Shown piece after piece: positions 49,144-57,050 of a stretch of DNA of 64,000 nucleotides. Under the pieces are notes generated by a model, which was not told the origin of the DNA, did no database searches, and saw only the letters and a list, made by a program, of their open reading frames with translations. A program made the position numbers and the translations under genes. Each line of letters opens with the position of its first letter. Position 1 is the stretch's first letter. Origin of the DNA: SG8-32-3 sp964514055 (GTDB lineage Archaea; Thermoproteota; Bathyarchaeia; Bathyarchaeales; Bathycorpusculaceae); contig CAZEPB010000004.1 of assembly GCA_964514055.1 (NCBI GenBank), forward strand, positions 1-64,000. Direction: 5' to 3'.

Positions 49144-50418
49144 ATGGTAGACGTTTGGCTTCCCTACGGAAAAAGCGACGTATGCGTCAGGATTCCCGCC
49201 CGAAACCTCCTTGGCTCAATAGAACCCAAACAGGTCCCTGCCGCCGACGACGCTACGGCTGAAGTTGAAAGAGCCCTAAACGCGCCCATTGGCACAAAAC
49301 GGCTAAGCGAAATCGCCCAGCCAGAACACAAAATCGCCATAGTCGTAGACGACTTCACCCGAAGCACCCCCAGCCAAGCCATGCTCCTGCCCGTGCTCGC
49401 CGAACTCAACGCAGCAGGCGTCAAGGACGAAAACGTCACCATCATCTTCGGCTGCGGCACTCACAGGGCAGTTACACCCGAAGAAGCAAAAAGGATACTC
49501 GGCACGGAAGTTCTCAACCGCGTGAAAACCGTCAGCCACGACTGCAACGCCCAAAACCTAGTTTTCGTCGGCAAAACCAAGCACGGAACCACCGTCCGCG
49601 TCAACCGCGTTTTCGCCGAGGCAGACGTGAAACTGCTCTTAGGCGACGTGAACCTGCACTATTACGCTGGCTACGGCGGCGGACGCAAAAGCGTTATGCC
49701 CGCCATCTCATGCAAAGAAACCATCAGCCACAACCACGCCATGCTTCTACACGCTAACGCACGCACCGGAGTTTTAGAGGGAAACCCCATTCACGAGGAT
49801 ATGACTGAAGCGGCGAGGCTGGCGAAAGTAGACTTCATCCTGAACGTTGTAACCAACAGCAAAGGAGAAATCGTGAAAGCGTTTGCCGGCGATTTGGAGC
49901 AGGCGTTTCTTGAAGCCACTAAGCTTGTGGATGAAATGTACCGTGTATCGGTGGACCGCAGAGCCGACATCGTGGTGGTCAGCCCAGGAGGCTACCCCGC
50001 CGACATAAACCTGTATCAGGCGTACAAAGCGTTGGATAACGCTTTGGAAGTGGTTAAGCGCGGAGGCACCATAATCATGGTGGCAGAATGTCCAGAAGGA
50101 CATGGAAACCAAGTGTTTTATGACTGGATGATGAGGCTCGGCGAGTTGAAGAAGGTTGAACGTGAGGTCAAGCGCCACTTCGAGTTGGGCGGGCACAAGG
50201 CGTATTACCTGCTTAAAGCTCTGAAAAACCATAAGCTTATTCTGGTTTCTTCGCTGCCTGACTACTACGCGAACGACGTTTTCAAGTTGAAGACGGCGCG
50301 GGCGGTTAACGACGCGTTACGCGAAACGCTGAAGAACGCTGGTTCTCAGACTAAGGTATGGGCCATGCCTCAAGGCAACTTCACTTTGCCCGAAGTTAAA
50401 TCAGCGGAACAAACCTAA
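49144..50418 (+). CDS. larA: LarA-type nickel-pincer racemase/epimerase
   Basis: 424 residues of the LarA/DUF2088 family: DDFTRSTPSQAMLLPVL (about 78-94), FGCGTHRAVTPEE (about 109-121) and GDVNLHYYAGYGGGRKSVMPAISC (about 178-201), whose Lys would carry the nickel-pincer cofactor; then MTEAARLAKVDFILNVVTN. LarA interconverts D- and L-lactate or related 2-hydroxyacids. No larBCE genes are visible for making the cofactor, so it must come from elsewhere. Substrate not determined. Confidence 0.85.
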   Translation: MVDVWLPYGKSDVCVRIPARNLLGSIEPKQVPAADDATAEVERALNAPIGTKRLSEIAQPEHKIAIVVDDFTRSTPSQAMLLPVLAELNAAGVKDENVTIIFGCGTHRAVTPEEAKRILGTEVLNRVKTVSHDCNAQNLVFVGKTKHGTTVRVNRVFAEADVKLLLGDVNLHYYAGYGGGRKSVMPAISCKETISHNHAMLLHANARTGVLEGNPIHEDMTEAARLAKVDFILNVVTNSKGEIVKAFAGDLEQAFLEATKLVDEMYRVSVDRRADIVVVSPGGYPADINLYQAYKALDNALEVVKRGGTIIMVAECPEGHGNQVFYDWMMRLGELKKVEREVKRHFELGGHKAYYLLKALKNHKLILVSSLPDYYANDVFKLKTARAVNDALRETLKNAGSQTKVWAMPQGNFTLPEVKSAEQT

Positions 50419-50490
50419 TCCAAGCGTCATGATGCATAAAGCGTAAGCTTTAAGTTTGATTCTTAAATCTTCGTTTAAGAAGACGAAAAA

Positions 50491-50967
50491 ATGCAGCAGA
50501 CTTTCAACTTACGCAAATTCATGCCAGACGACCTGCAAAGCGTGACCCAGATAAACCGTCTTTGCCTACCAGAAAACTACATGGACTTCTTCTTTATGGA
50601 CCTGCATAAGCGGTTTCCCGAAACCTTCATAGTGGCAGAGGAGGACGGGAAAATCGTCGGCTACATAATGTGCCGCATTGAAGTTGGCTTGGCAAGTCTT
50701 AGTTTAGGCGGCTTGATAAGGAAGGGTCACGTGGTTTCCATCGCGGTTTTGCCGCAGGGCAGGCGTAAAGGAGTAGCGCAACAGTTGATGACTAAGGCTA
50801 TGGAGGGCATGCGCTATTACAAGGCTAAACTGTGCTATTTGGAAGTGAGGGTGACGAACGAGCCAGGTGTGGCGCTTTATAAGAAGCTAGGTTTTGAGGT
50901 AAGCCGGACAATTAAGGGGTACTACTCGGACGGAGAAGACGCCTACGTAATGACCAAGAAACTGTGA
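50491..50967 (+). CDS. N-alpha-acetyltransferase, archaeal Ard1/RimI-type
   Basis: 158 residues of the GNAT fold: LPENYMDFFFMDLHKRFPETFIVAEEDGKIVGYIMCRIE, VVSIAVLPQGRRKGVAQQLMTKAM (acetyl-CoA loop Q/RxxGxA) and YLEVRVTNEPGVALYKKLGFEVSRTIKGYYSDGEDAYVMTKKL. It matches the archaeal Ard1/NatA-like enzymes that acetylate protein N-termini and RimI-type targets. Length is standard. Confidence 0.88.
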   Translation: MQQTFNLRKFMPDDLQSVTQINRLCLPENYMDFFFMDLHKRFPETFIVAEEDGKIVGYIMCRIEVGLASLSLGGLIRKGHVVSIAVLPQGRRKGVAQQLMTKAMEGMRYYKAKLCYLEVRVTNEPGVALYKKLGFEVSRTIKGYYSDGEDAYVMTKKL

Positions 50968-51026
50968 CAAAATCTGCTTAACCGCTTGAAAAAAACAACA
51001 AAAGCGAAGAAAGGAAAATGACAATT

Positions 51027-51245
51027 TTATTTTTTCAGTTTCTTCAATTCGCCCTCTAACTGTTTTATTCGCTTTTTGAGCTCTTCGTTCTCTTCCTCTA
51101 ACGCCTTAATCTTCGCAGCATCCTGAGCCTCTTTCTTTTTTCTTTTCTCTTCGTCAATTTTCTCCGCGTTAACCCATGGTGGCGTACCGCTGCTACCCCA
51201 ACCCAATACATTTTCACCTAACCATATCCCTTTGCATTCTACCAT
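51027..51245 (-). CDS. Small coiled-coil protein
   Basis: 72 residues. A short Trp/Gly-rich head (IWLGENVLGWGSSGTPPWVN) is followed by a long charged coiled coil (about 28-72, ALEEENEELKKRIKQLEGELKKLKK). The start ATG is clear; no family recognised. It may scaffold or bind a partner. Confidence 0.55.
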   Translation of the reverse strand: MVECKGIWLGENVLGWGSSGTPPWVNAEKIDEEKRKKKEAQDAAKIKALEEENEELKKRIKQLEGELKKLKK

Positions 51246-51342
51246 TTAAACGTGTCATCTAAATAGCTGTAAAAGTTTTATTGGGGAAATCAATATAGGC
51301 ACCTTTCTGTGAGCTTACTCATAAGTTAGGAGTGCGGAAAAA

Positions 51343-51804
51343 ATGTCAAACAGAATCGCCGTTATAGGCCAGAGGAAAAAAATCGCGCTTGTAGCCCACG
51401 ACCACAAGAAAGAAGATTTGCTTGAATGGGTCAGGTTTAACAAGGGCACTCTGCTTCAGCATGAACTTTTCGCCACTGGAACCACGGGCAAAATCCTAGA
51501 GCAGGAGCTGGGTTCTAAAATCACCACTTTCGAAAGCGGTCCGCTGGGCGGCGACCAGCAGATAGGCTCGCGCATAGCCGAAGGCGGCATTGACTTTCTA
51601 ATTTTCTTCTGGGACCCGCTGGAGCCTCTGTCGCATGACCCAGACGTGAAGGCGCTGCTGCGGATGGCTGTGGTGTGGAACATACCCCTCGCCTGCAACC
51701 GTGCTTCCGCCGACTTCCTCATATCTTCACCGCTTATGTGCCAAGAATACCCGCGGGGCTTGCCCGACTACGAGAATTACAGGCAACGCCTCAAAAACCT
51801 ATGA
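51343..51804 (+). CDS. mgsA: Methylglyoxal synthase
   Basis: 153 residues: KKIALVAHDHKKEDLLEWVRFNKGTL, LFATGTTGKILEQELG, SGPLGGDQQIGSRIAEGGIDFLIFFWDPLEPLSHDPDVKALLRMAVVWNIPLACNRASADFLI. All key residues of MgsA are visible, including the catalytic Asp of GGDQQIG and the FFWDPL loop. It turns dihydroxyacetone phosphate into methylglyoxal, a bypass that releases phosphate. It is common in bacteria and less so in archaea. Confidence 0.92.
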   Translation: MSNRIAVIGQRKKIALVAHDHKKEDLLEWVRFNKGTLLQHELFATGTTGKILEQELGSKITTFESGPLGGDQQIGSRIAEGGIDFLIFFWDPLEPLSHDPDVKALLRMAVVWNIPLACNRASADFLISSPLMCQEYPRGLPDYENYRQRLKNL

Positions 51805-51834
51805 GTTCCTGTAGGACTTAGGGTTGGTAGCGTT

Positions 51835-52293
51835 TCATAGTTGTAGGTTGCTGCTGGCTTCTGCCTTTTCATGCATAAAGTTTATCGCCTGCAGAATTGT
51901 CCTCGCCACGCCCAGAAGACTAAGCAACACCATAATCGTGTAGAATATGGTGAGATTCACGGTTAAGCTGAAGTTTTCGTAGCTTGTGCTGAACACGCCG
52001 TCTCCCATCGAGAGAAGCAAGTAAGCCATGAAGAACAAGGCTCTCGCGGTGCCGAAGAAATATTGGAAAACCGTGTTTGACGTGAGGTCGCCCAGAATCA
52101 TCAACACAATGTAAACCGCAACGAACACTTCAATCGATTCCAGTAAACCTGGAATCAACCCAAAAAGCGGCGCCAACATCGGCGCGACCAGAAAGTAAAG
52201 TAAGTAAACAAGTATCGCTTTCACAGCGGCTTTAGCCACTCTGAACGAAATATCTTTGACTAGGTTTTTGTTCTTCTTTTGCTGTTCAGCCAT
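51835..52293 (-). CDS. Membrane protein, third gene of a three-gene operon
   Basis: 152 residues with four hydrophobic helices (about 20-45, 50-75, 82-100, 110-135) after a basic start. It overlaps the previous gene's stop by 8 nt. No family recognised; it is likely part of a membrane complex with the two genes before it. Confidence 0.65.
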   Translation of the reverse strand: MAEQQKKNKNLVKDISFRVAKAAVKAILVYLLYFLVAPMLAPLFGLIPGLLESIEVFVAVYIVLMILGDLTSNTVFQYFFGTARALFFMAYLLLSMGDGVFSTSYENFSLTVNLTIFYTIMVLLSLLGVARTILQAINFMHEKAEASSNLQL

Positions 52294-53077
52294 ACGGAAT
52301 CACCAAGGGTCCATACTCGAAAATCGGCGTGGAAAAGTAAACGTTGCAATGCCCGTTTTGGGCGGCTGACAAAGACGCCGTGCTCAGGGGGACATGAAAC
52401 TCCGCGTCGCCATCGTAGGATGAGTACTGCGGGACGTTAAATGCCGTTTGGCTTTCGCCTAGAAGCGAGTTCCCGCTGTCGTATAGTTCTATTCTGATGT
52501 TGCCGACGAGGTCAAAAAAGGCGTGATTTTCAAAGCTCATCGGAACCGCTACCGCGCCGTGTGTAGAGTTAAACCTCCCGAACGTTGGCTCGCCCAGAGC
52601 GAAATTGTAGAACGGTGCGCCCCATGGAAACGTGAAGTTCGTTGAAATCTGGGCGGGAAAAATCTCCGCAAAGTTCAGTCCAGCTGTAACAGCAACCGAA
52701 AGATTGTTGTCGTTGAACAAGTACTGCTCGCCCTTTTCAAACAGGCTGTCCGCGGTTAACGTTACGTTGTGAAGAATTGTCACGTTTTCCCCGTGCGGAA
52801 TGACCGGAACGAAAGTGTTTGCCCTCGAGATTTCTAAGCCTTCCGCGTCTGAGAACACCGTTGAAAGGTAGAACTCCTTGAGGCTGTAATATCCTCTGTT
52901 GTCAACGTACAAGGGTAAAGAGAACATTAGCTGACCATCCGGGGATGTTCCGAACTGGGGTTCACCCATGTCAAAGTTCAAGTCTTTAACGGAGTACGCG
53001 GCTAAAGCGATAAAGCCTATTAGGAATATCCAGAAGATGGATGTAGCTATACCTAACGCTCGAATCGGCACGTTCAT
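52286..53077 (-). CDS. Membrane-anchored extracellular beta protein, second gene of the operon
   Basis: 263 residues from ATG 53077 (MNVPIRALGIATS). One N-terminal helix (about 6-26) and a large extracellular region made of repeated beta-domains: FDMGEPQFGTSPDGQLMFSLPLYVDNRGYYSLKEFYLSTVF, and FALGEPTFGRFNSTHGAVAVPMSFENHAFFDLVGNIRIELYD. The two GEPxFG segments (about 38-100, 163-225) look like tandem domains. The frame opens at 53182, but that part overlaps the previous gene. Confidence 0.7.
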   Translation of the reverse strand: MNVPIRALGIATSIFWIFLIGFIALAAYSVKDLNFDMGEPQFGTSPDGQLMFSLPLYVDNRGYYSLKEFYLSTVFSDAEGLEISRANTFVPVIPHGENVTILHNVTLTADSLFEKGEQYLFNDNNLSVAVTAGLNFAEIFPAQISTNFTFPWGAPFYNFALGEPTFGRFNSTHGAVAVPMSFENHAFFDLVGNIRIELYDSGNSLLGESQTAFNVPQYSSYDGDAEFHVPLSTASLSAAQNGHCNVYFSTPIFEYGPLVIPYG

Positions 53078-53114
53078 CGCGGTTCCTTCTTTTAGGACGA
53101 TTAAAAGCTGTTTT

Positions 53115-53555
53115 TTACGCTGATGACTTAGTTTTTCGCTGCGCTTGCGGTGGTGTTTCCATTTCTTCCAGCGGAATAACAATCATTTCTGGTTCTGAGG
53201 GTGTTGCTGCTGGTTTTGCTTTCGCTTTTTGAGGCTGAGGACGCAGTTTTTGTTTAGGTGCTTGCGGAACGTCCGTTTCCGCTTTTGGTGCGTGGGTCAT
53301 TATGGTTACTCCGCGGATGGTTATTAGGGAGCTGACCCAGCCCATGACGCCGAGGTACATTATGTGTATAGCCGCTGCGATTAGTGGTCCTAAGGACTCT
53401 CCGAAGGTCTGCACGAGGTCTTGGGTTGAGATGGGTGATAGGTCTGTTGTTAAGAATCCGTAGGCGCTGAAGAACGTGAATATTAGGAGGGCTACGCCTA
53501 TGCATAATACTGTTATGCCTGAAAGGGCGATTTTGTCTTTGAGGTTTTTGAACAT
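53115..53555 (-). CDS. Membrane protein with Pro/Lys-rich tail, first gene of the operon
   Basis: 146 residues: two membrane helices (about 12-35, 53-80), then a low-complexity cytoplasmic tail (APKQKLRPQPQKAKAKPAATPSEP). The three genes 53115-53555, 52286-53077 and 51835-52293 are in one direction with small gaps. A surface or secretion-linked complex is conceivable; nothing more can be said. Confidence 0.65.
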   Translation of the reverse strand: MFKNLKDKIALSGITVLCIGVALLIFTFFSAYGFLTTDLSPISTQDLVQTFGESLGPLIAAAIHIMYLGVMGWVSSLITIRGVTIMTHAPKAETDVPQAPKQKLRPQPQKAKAKPAATPSEPEMIVIPLEEMETPPQAQRKTKSSA

Positions 53556-53745
53556 TGGTCGGCTTACCCATCTTTATTGAATCTCACGATTTGATATTAA
53601 ATCTTCCGAAACACCAAACAAAATCCAAGCTAACTATCACAACTCAAAAAAATTCACTTTAACCCACCTCTCCATGTACCACGAAGTCCCCTGTTTCGCG
53701 TATTTTAAATACAGCTTTTCGCAACTCTTTCCACAGGTTAGTTAC

Positions 53746-54780
53746 ATGTCAGAAGACGAAAACGTTGAAAGCCAAGAACAAGAATGCACGCCGTCACCCA
53801 AAAAAAAGTACGCGTTCATAGAGGACATTCCAGGAGTCGGACCCGCCACATCCCAGAAACTACGCGACCTCGGCTATCACACCGTTGAATCGCTAGCCAT
53901 GGCTACCGCCCGCGAACTGGAACCCGTCGGTGTCGGCGAAAAAAAGGCTTTCTCAATAATAGAAGCAGCTCGTTCCTCAATTGGCGTTGACTTTATTCGA
54001 GCTGATGAGCTTCTCAAGATGCGCCAAAACGTCCTGCGCTTGACCACAGGCAGCCAAGCAATGGATAAGATTGTTGACGGCGGTTTAGAAACACAGACCA
54101 TAACCGAATTCTACGGTGAATATGGCAGCGGAAAGAGCCAGATGTGCCACCAGTTATGCGTGAACGTTCAGCTGCCTCCAGAACGCGGCGGTCTTAACGG
54201 CGCCGCCTTGTACGTGGACACGGAAAACACCTTTAGGCTAGAGCGAATTGTACAGATGGCTAAACATGTTGGCATCGAGCCTGAAGAAGCGGTTAAGAAC
54301 ATAATCTACGCCGAAGCGTACACTTCAGACCATCAGATGTTTCTCTTGGAAAACGCTGATGAAATAATCAAAGAGAATAACATCAAGTTGATAATCGTGG
54401 ATTCTTTAACTTCCCATTTTAGAAGCGAATACGTTGGAAGAGAAATGTTGGCGCGCAGACAACAGAAGTTGAATAAGCATATGCACAAGCTCATCGCGTT
54501 AGCTAGAGCGTTTAACACTGTGGCTGTTGTAACTAATCAGGTTATGGCTAAGCCAGACGTGTTCTTCGGCGATGCTGTTCACCCCATCGGCGGTCACATT
54601 GTCGGGCACACGAGTCACACGCGCATTTACCTTCGGAGAGCTTCGCGTGGTCCTGTGCGCATTGCTAGGCTGGTGTCAAGTCCGTATCTGCCCGAAGGTG
54701 AGGAAATATTTAAAGTAACCGAGAACGGTATAGAAGATGTCTCTGAAGAGGAGAAAACAAGCAAGCGTCGCGGTCGTTAA
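53746..54780 (+). CDS. radA: DNA repair and recombination protein RadA
   Basis: 344 residues from ATG 53746; TATA-like TATTTTAAAT lies at about 53700-53709. HhH domain (22-75, FIEDIPGVGPATSQKLRDLG), Walker A GEYGSGKSQ (124-132), AALYVDTENTFRLERI, Walker B LIIVDSLTSHF, and ATP-cap/loop segments FGDAVHPIGGHIVGH. RadA forms filaments on single-stranded DNA and carries out strand exchange. The frame open further upstream is not needed. The next gene starts 2 nt after its stop. Confidence 0.95.
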   Translation: MSEDENVESQEQECTPSPKKKYAFIEDIPGVGPATSQKLRDLGYHTVESLAMATARELEPVGVGEKKAFSIIEAARSSIGVDFIRADELLKMRQNVLRLTTGSQAMDKIVDGGLETQTITEFYGEYGSGKSQMCHQLCVNVQLPPERGGLNGAALYVDTENTFRLERIVQMAKHVGIEPEEAVKNIIYAEAYTSDHQMFLLENADEIIKENNIKLIIVDSLTSHFRSEYVGREMLARRQQKLNKHMHKLIALARAFNTVAVVTNQVMAKPDVFFGDAVHPIGGHIVGHTSHTRIYLRRASRGPVRIARLVSSPYLPEGEEIFKVTENGIEDVSEEEKTSKRRGR

Positions 54781-54782
54781 AA

Positions 54783-55235
54783 ATGCCTATCTCCCAAGCC
54801 TTAGTCACACGGTACTTCCAGCTTATCTTTAAAAGGCAGTTCACAGAAGCGATGCGGGAGTTGGAGCGGCTTAAGCAGAAAATGCAGAAGACAGAGTGGA
54901 ACAGAGGCTACTTCCGAGCCTTGTACGGCATGTACCTTTCCCGCAAAACCAACGGCGACGTGTACGCGTTCTTTTCAAAACTGGACTTCACCGATAAAGC
55001 GGCTCTCCATGGCTATAGACGAGAGTTTCTGGATCACATGCGAAACGGGCTTCACGGCGATTTCGACCGCGGATATTTCTCAGCATGGGCTGACTGCATG
55101 CGCATCTTAACCCGGATGGATATCCAGCGTCCCCAGAGACGCAATAGTACGGGCGCTGAAAAGGAAAAGGTAGAAACGCTTAAGGGCGACAAGAGCCAGG
55201 CTACAATGGCGAATTTTTTCAGAGATATAACATGA
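54783..55235 (+). CDS. RadA-linked helical protein with C-terminal PIP box
   Basis: 150 residues, mostly helical, 2 nt after radA and so certainly co-transcribed. The last residues are SQATMANFFRDIT: Q139-x-x-M142-x-x-F145-F146 fits the PCNA-interacting peptide QxxhxxFF/FY at the very end of the protein, as in many PCNA clients. The rest (LVTRYFQLIFKRQFTEAMRELERLKQKM, RGYFRALYGMYLSRK) matches no family I can name. A role at replication forks with RadA is inferred. Confidence 0.7.
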   Translation: MPISQALVTRYFQLIFKRQFTEAMRELERLKQKMQKTEWNRGYFRALYGMYLSRKTNGDVYAFFSKLDFTDKAALHGYRREFLDHMRNGLHGDFDRGYFSAWADCMRILTRMDIQRPQRRNSTGAEKEKVETLKGDKSQATMANFFRDIT

Positions 55236-55252
55236 AATAGCGTGTCAAGCGA

Positions 55253-55543
55253 CTAGACTGGCCCTTTAAGAAGAGAGTAGAATAATATGAAAAAGACCGC
55301 CCATCCGATGAAGTACATGAATACGCCCTGAGTCATGATTTTTGATTGTTTCTCCACTTTATTATAGAATTTGGCTTTAATCGCATAATAGGATAATAAG
55401 TATATTAGTAAGGCTATCGTTATTCCATTCACGAAAGTGTAAAGGTCAGCTGGGTTTTGCAGCGTAGCAATGATAGCGCTTATTGTGGCTGCAAGTAGGC
55501 TCAACGCCAGCCTCGTCCAGTATATCACTACTAGTGGTTTCAC
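55253..55543 (-). CDS. Small membrane protein
   Basis: 96 residues with three hydrophobic helices (about 5-25, 37-57, 72-93) and a basic loop between the second and third. No family recognised. Converges with the RadA-linked gene, 17 nt apart. Confidence 0.55.
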   Translation of the reverse strand: MKPLVVIYWTRLALSLLAATISAIIATLQNPADLYTFVNGITIALLIYLLSYYAIKAKFYNKVEKQSKIMTQGVFMYFIGWAVFFILFYSLLKGPV

Positions 55544-55695
55544 AGGGCTTCAAACCTCGCACACTATATTTTGAACCTACATTAAAAAGTTGCTTATTAA
55601 TAAACTGTTTCTGCTTTTTAATCAAAGCTTAAGCAACTTATGAAACTTTATCTCTTGGTTTCGAATACTTAAGTGCTTCAATCCTTGTATTTTTG

Positions 55696-56268
55696 CTATA
55701 TTACGATTTTTTCTTTGGTTTTGCTCCGCAGTTGCCAAGATGCAAAAACGGTCATTGTCATCACAAAAAGTGCAAGTGGAAAGCCGAAAGACGGGTTTGT
55801 CAACACAAGGAAGTTGTAGGAAAAGTGAAGGAAAACGGCAGCCGTGTAATACGGCAGAGGTCGTTTTGTGGCGATGCCATATGCTGTTATGGATGTGCTT
55901 GCGGGATGGAAGAAAAGGCCGGGCAACCTGATAGTTACGGGTACCCCCAGCGCAGAAACGTATGTTGCTAGTTCGACTATGGCAAAGCCCATGCCCACTG
56001 CCAGTCCTATGTTGAAAATGGACCGTTCGGTTTCGCCGTGGCGATAGAAAAGAGGGTATGCCTTGGCGAATTCTTCTATGAAGGGCGCAAAAACTGTGCG
56101 TGCGATCAAGGTGGCGGTGAACGGGGCGAGACCAACCAGTAAGGTATCAGAGTATTGGTAGACGAAGAGTGTGAGGGGAACGCTGATTACTACGCCGCAG
56201 AGGAAAAAGAAAATCATTTCGCTTGCGTCTGGTTTATGAAGATGAATTACAACTTTGCCTTTTTGCAT
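55696..56268 (-). CDS. PrsW-family intramembrane protease-like protein
   Basis: 190 residues, about six helices. The PrsW motifs are visible: FIEEFAKAYPL (EExxK-like, residues about 63-73), MGFAIVELATY and PGLFFHPASTSITAYGIA with the conserved His. PrsW cleaves membrane proteins such as anti-sigma factors in bacteria; archaeal targets are unknown. The GGAAC palindrome at 56358 lies 90 nt before its start. Confidence 0.75.
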   Translation of the reverse strand: MQKGKVVIHLHKPDASEMIFFFLCGVVISVPLTLFVYQYSDTLLVGLAPFTATLIARTVFAPFIEEFAKAYPLFYRHGETERSIFNIGLAVGMGFAIVELATYVSALGVPVTIRLPGLFFHPASTSITAYGIATKRPLPYYTAAVFLHFSYNFLVLTNPSFGFPLALFVMTMTVFASWQLRSKTKEKIVI

Positions 56269-56357
56269 TGTTTGTGCCTCAGTTTTCTGTTGTTGGCGGT
56301 TTGGGCAGAAATTGGTCGCTAGTAGCTGTGTGGATTCAGGGTTAAAAGTCTTCGTTT

Positions 56358-56372
56358 GGAACAGTTTGTTCC
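56358..56372. promoter_or_regulatory. GGAAC-N5-GTTCC palindrome
   Basis: GGAAC AGTTT GTTCC between the divergent PrsW-like gene (start 56268) and the pilin-like gene (start 56533). It has the same arms and spacing as the site at 47941-47955 (GGAAC GTTTT GTTCC). Confidence 0.5.
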
Positions 56373-56471
56373 CTCAATAATACATGCATATTTGATATGT
56401 TTTAGTATGTTCACTATTCGGATTTAAACATAATGCTTATATCTGTAATGTGAAAAAGCCATAGTTGTGGT

Positions 56472-56495
56472 AATAGGTCTGAAAACAAACCTATT
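56472..56495 (+). other. 5' leader hairpin of the pilin-like gene
   Basis: AATAGGT (56472-56478) and ACCTATT (56489-56495) are perfect 7-bp arms around a 10-nt loop, 38 nt before the ATG at 56533. GCTTATATC at about 56432-56440 is a suitable TATA box, so the hairpin would be in the mRNA leader and could alter its stability or translation. Confidence 0.4.
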
Positions 56496-56532
56496 GTAGT
56501 TAAGTACAACACGTAAACAGGAGAACAAAAAC

Positions 56533-56943
56533 ATGTCCCACCACCCCAAAAAATCCCGCAGAGGATCAACAGCCGTATTCGGAGTGCTACTCCTAGTACT
56601 TGTCACCTTCGTCTCCGGAATCCTATTCTACACTTTCGTAATGGACAACGTTAACTTCGCAACCGAAACATTCAACACCCAAATGGTCGGATTACTCGTG
56701 GAATCATTCACCATGAACTCCACGCACATAGTCGCGTTCCTGCAAAACACCGGTGCAGCCCTCATTGAAATCACAACCGCCTACGTGAACGGCTTGGTCA
56801 CCGCAATTGTCAACCTAGTGAAAATAGCCCCAGACGCCATCGGTTCCGTAATCCTAACTGGAAGCTTCATGGCTGGAAACACGTACGACGTAAAACTTGG
56901 GAACATCTTCAACAATGAAGTAACCTTCCAAGCCTCTTACTAA
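56533..56943 (+). CDS. Type IV pilin/archaellin-like surface protein
   Basis: 136 residues. Basic N-terminus with a class III signal peptide: KKSRRG then STAVFGVLLLVLVTFVSGIL; cleavage after Gly of RRG by a prepilin peptidase is expected, leaving a hydrophobic assembly helix (about 13-36). The remainder is beta-rich. It stands alone, without an assembly ATPase or peptidase nearby. Confidence 0.75.
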   Translation: MSHHPKKSRRGSTAVFGVLLLVLVTFVSGILFYTFVMDNVNFATETFNTQMVGLLVESFTMNSTHIVAFLQNTGAALIEITTAYVNGLVTAIVNLVKIAPDAIGSVILTGSFMAGNTYDVKLGNIFNNEVTFQASY

Positions 56944-57050
56944 TTCCTCTGCGCGATGTTCGTCTCGAAGACTCGGTTATTCTCAACTATGAAAGGGTTA
57001 ATTTTATAGTTCAAGCACTATTAGATTCCATATAATGGTGCTGAACCCCT

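Noticed and set aside
52286..53182. 298-residue version of the extracellular beta protein
   Set aside because: The extra N-terminal 35 residues are very basic and overlap the preceding gene; ATG 53077 directly precedes the membrane anchor.
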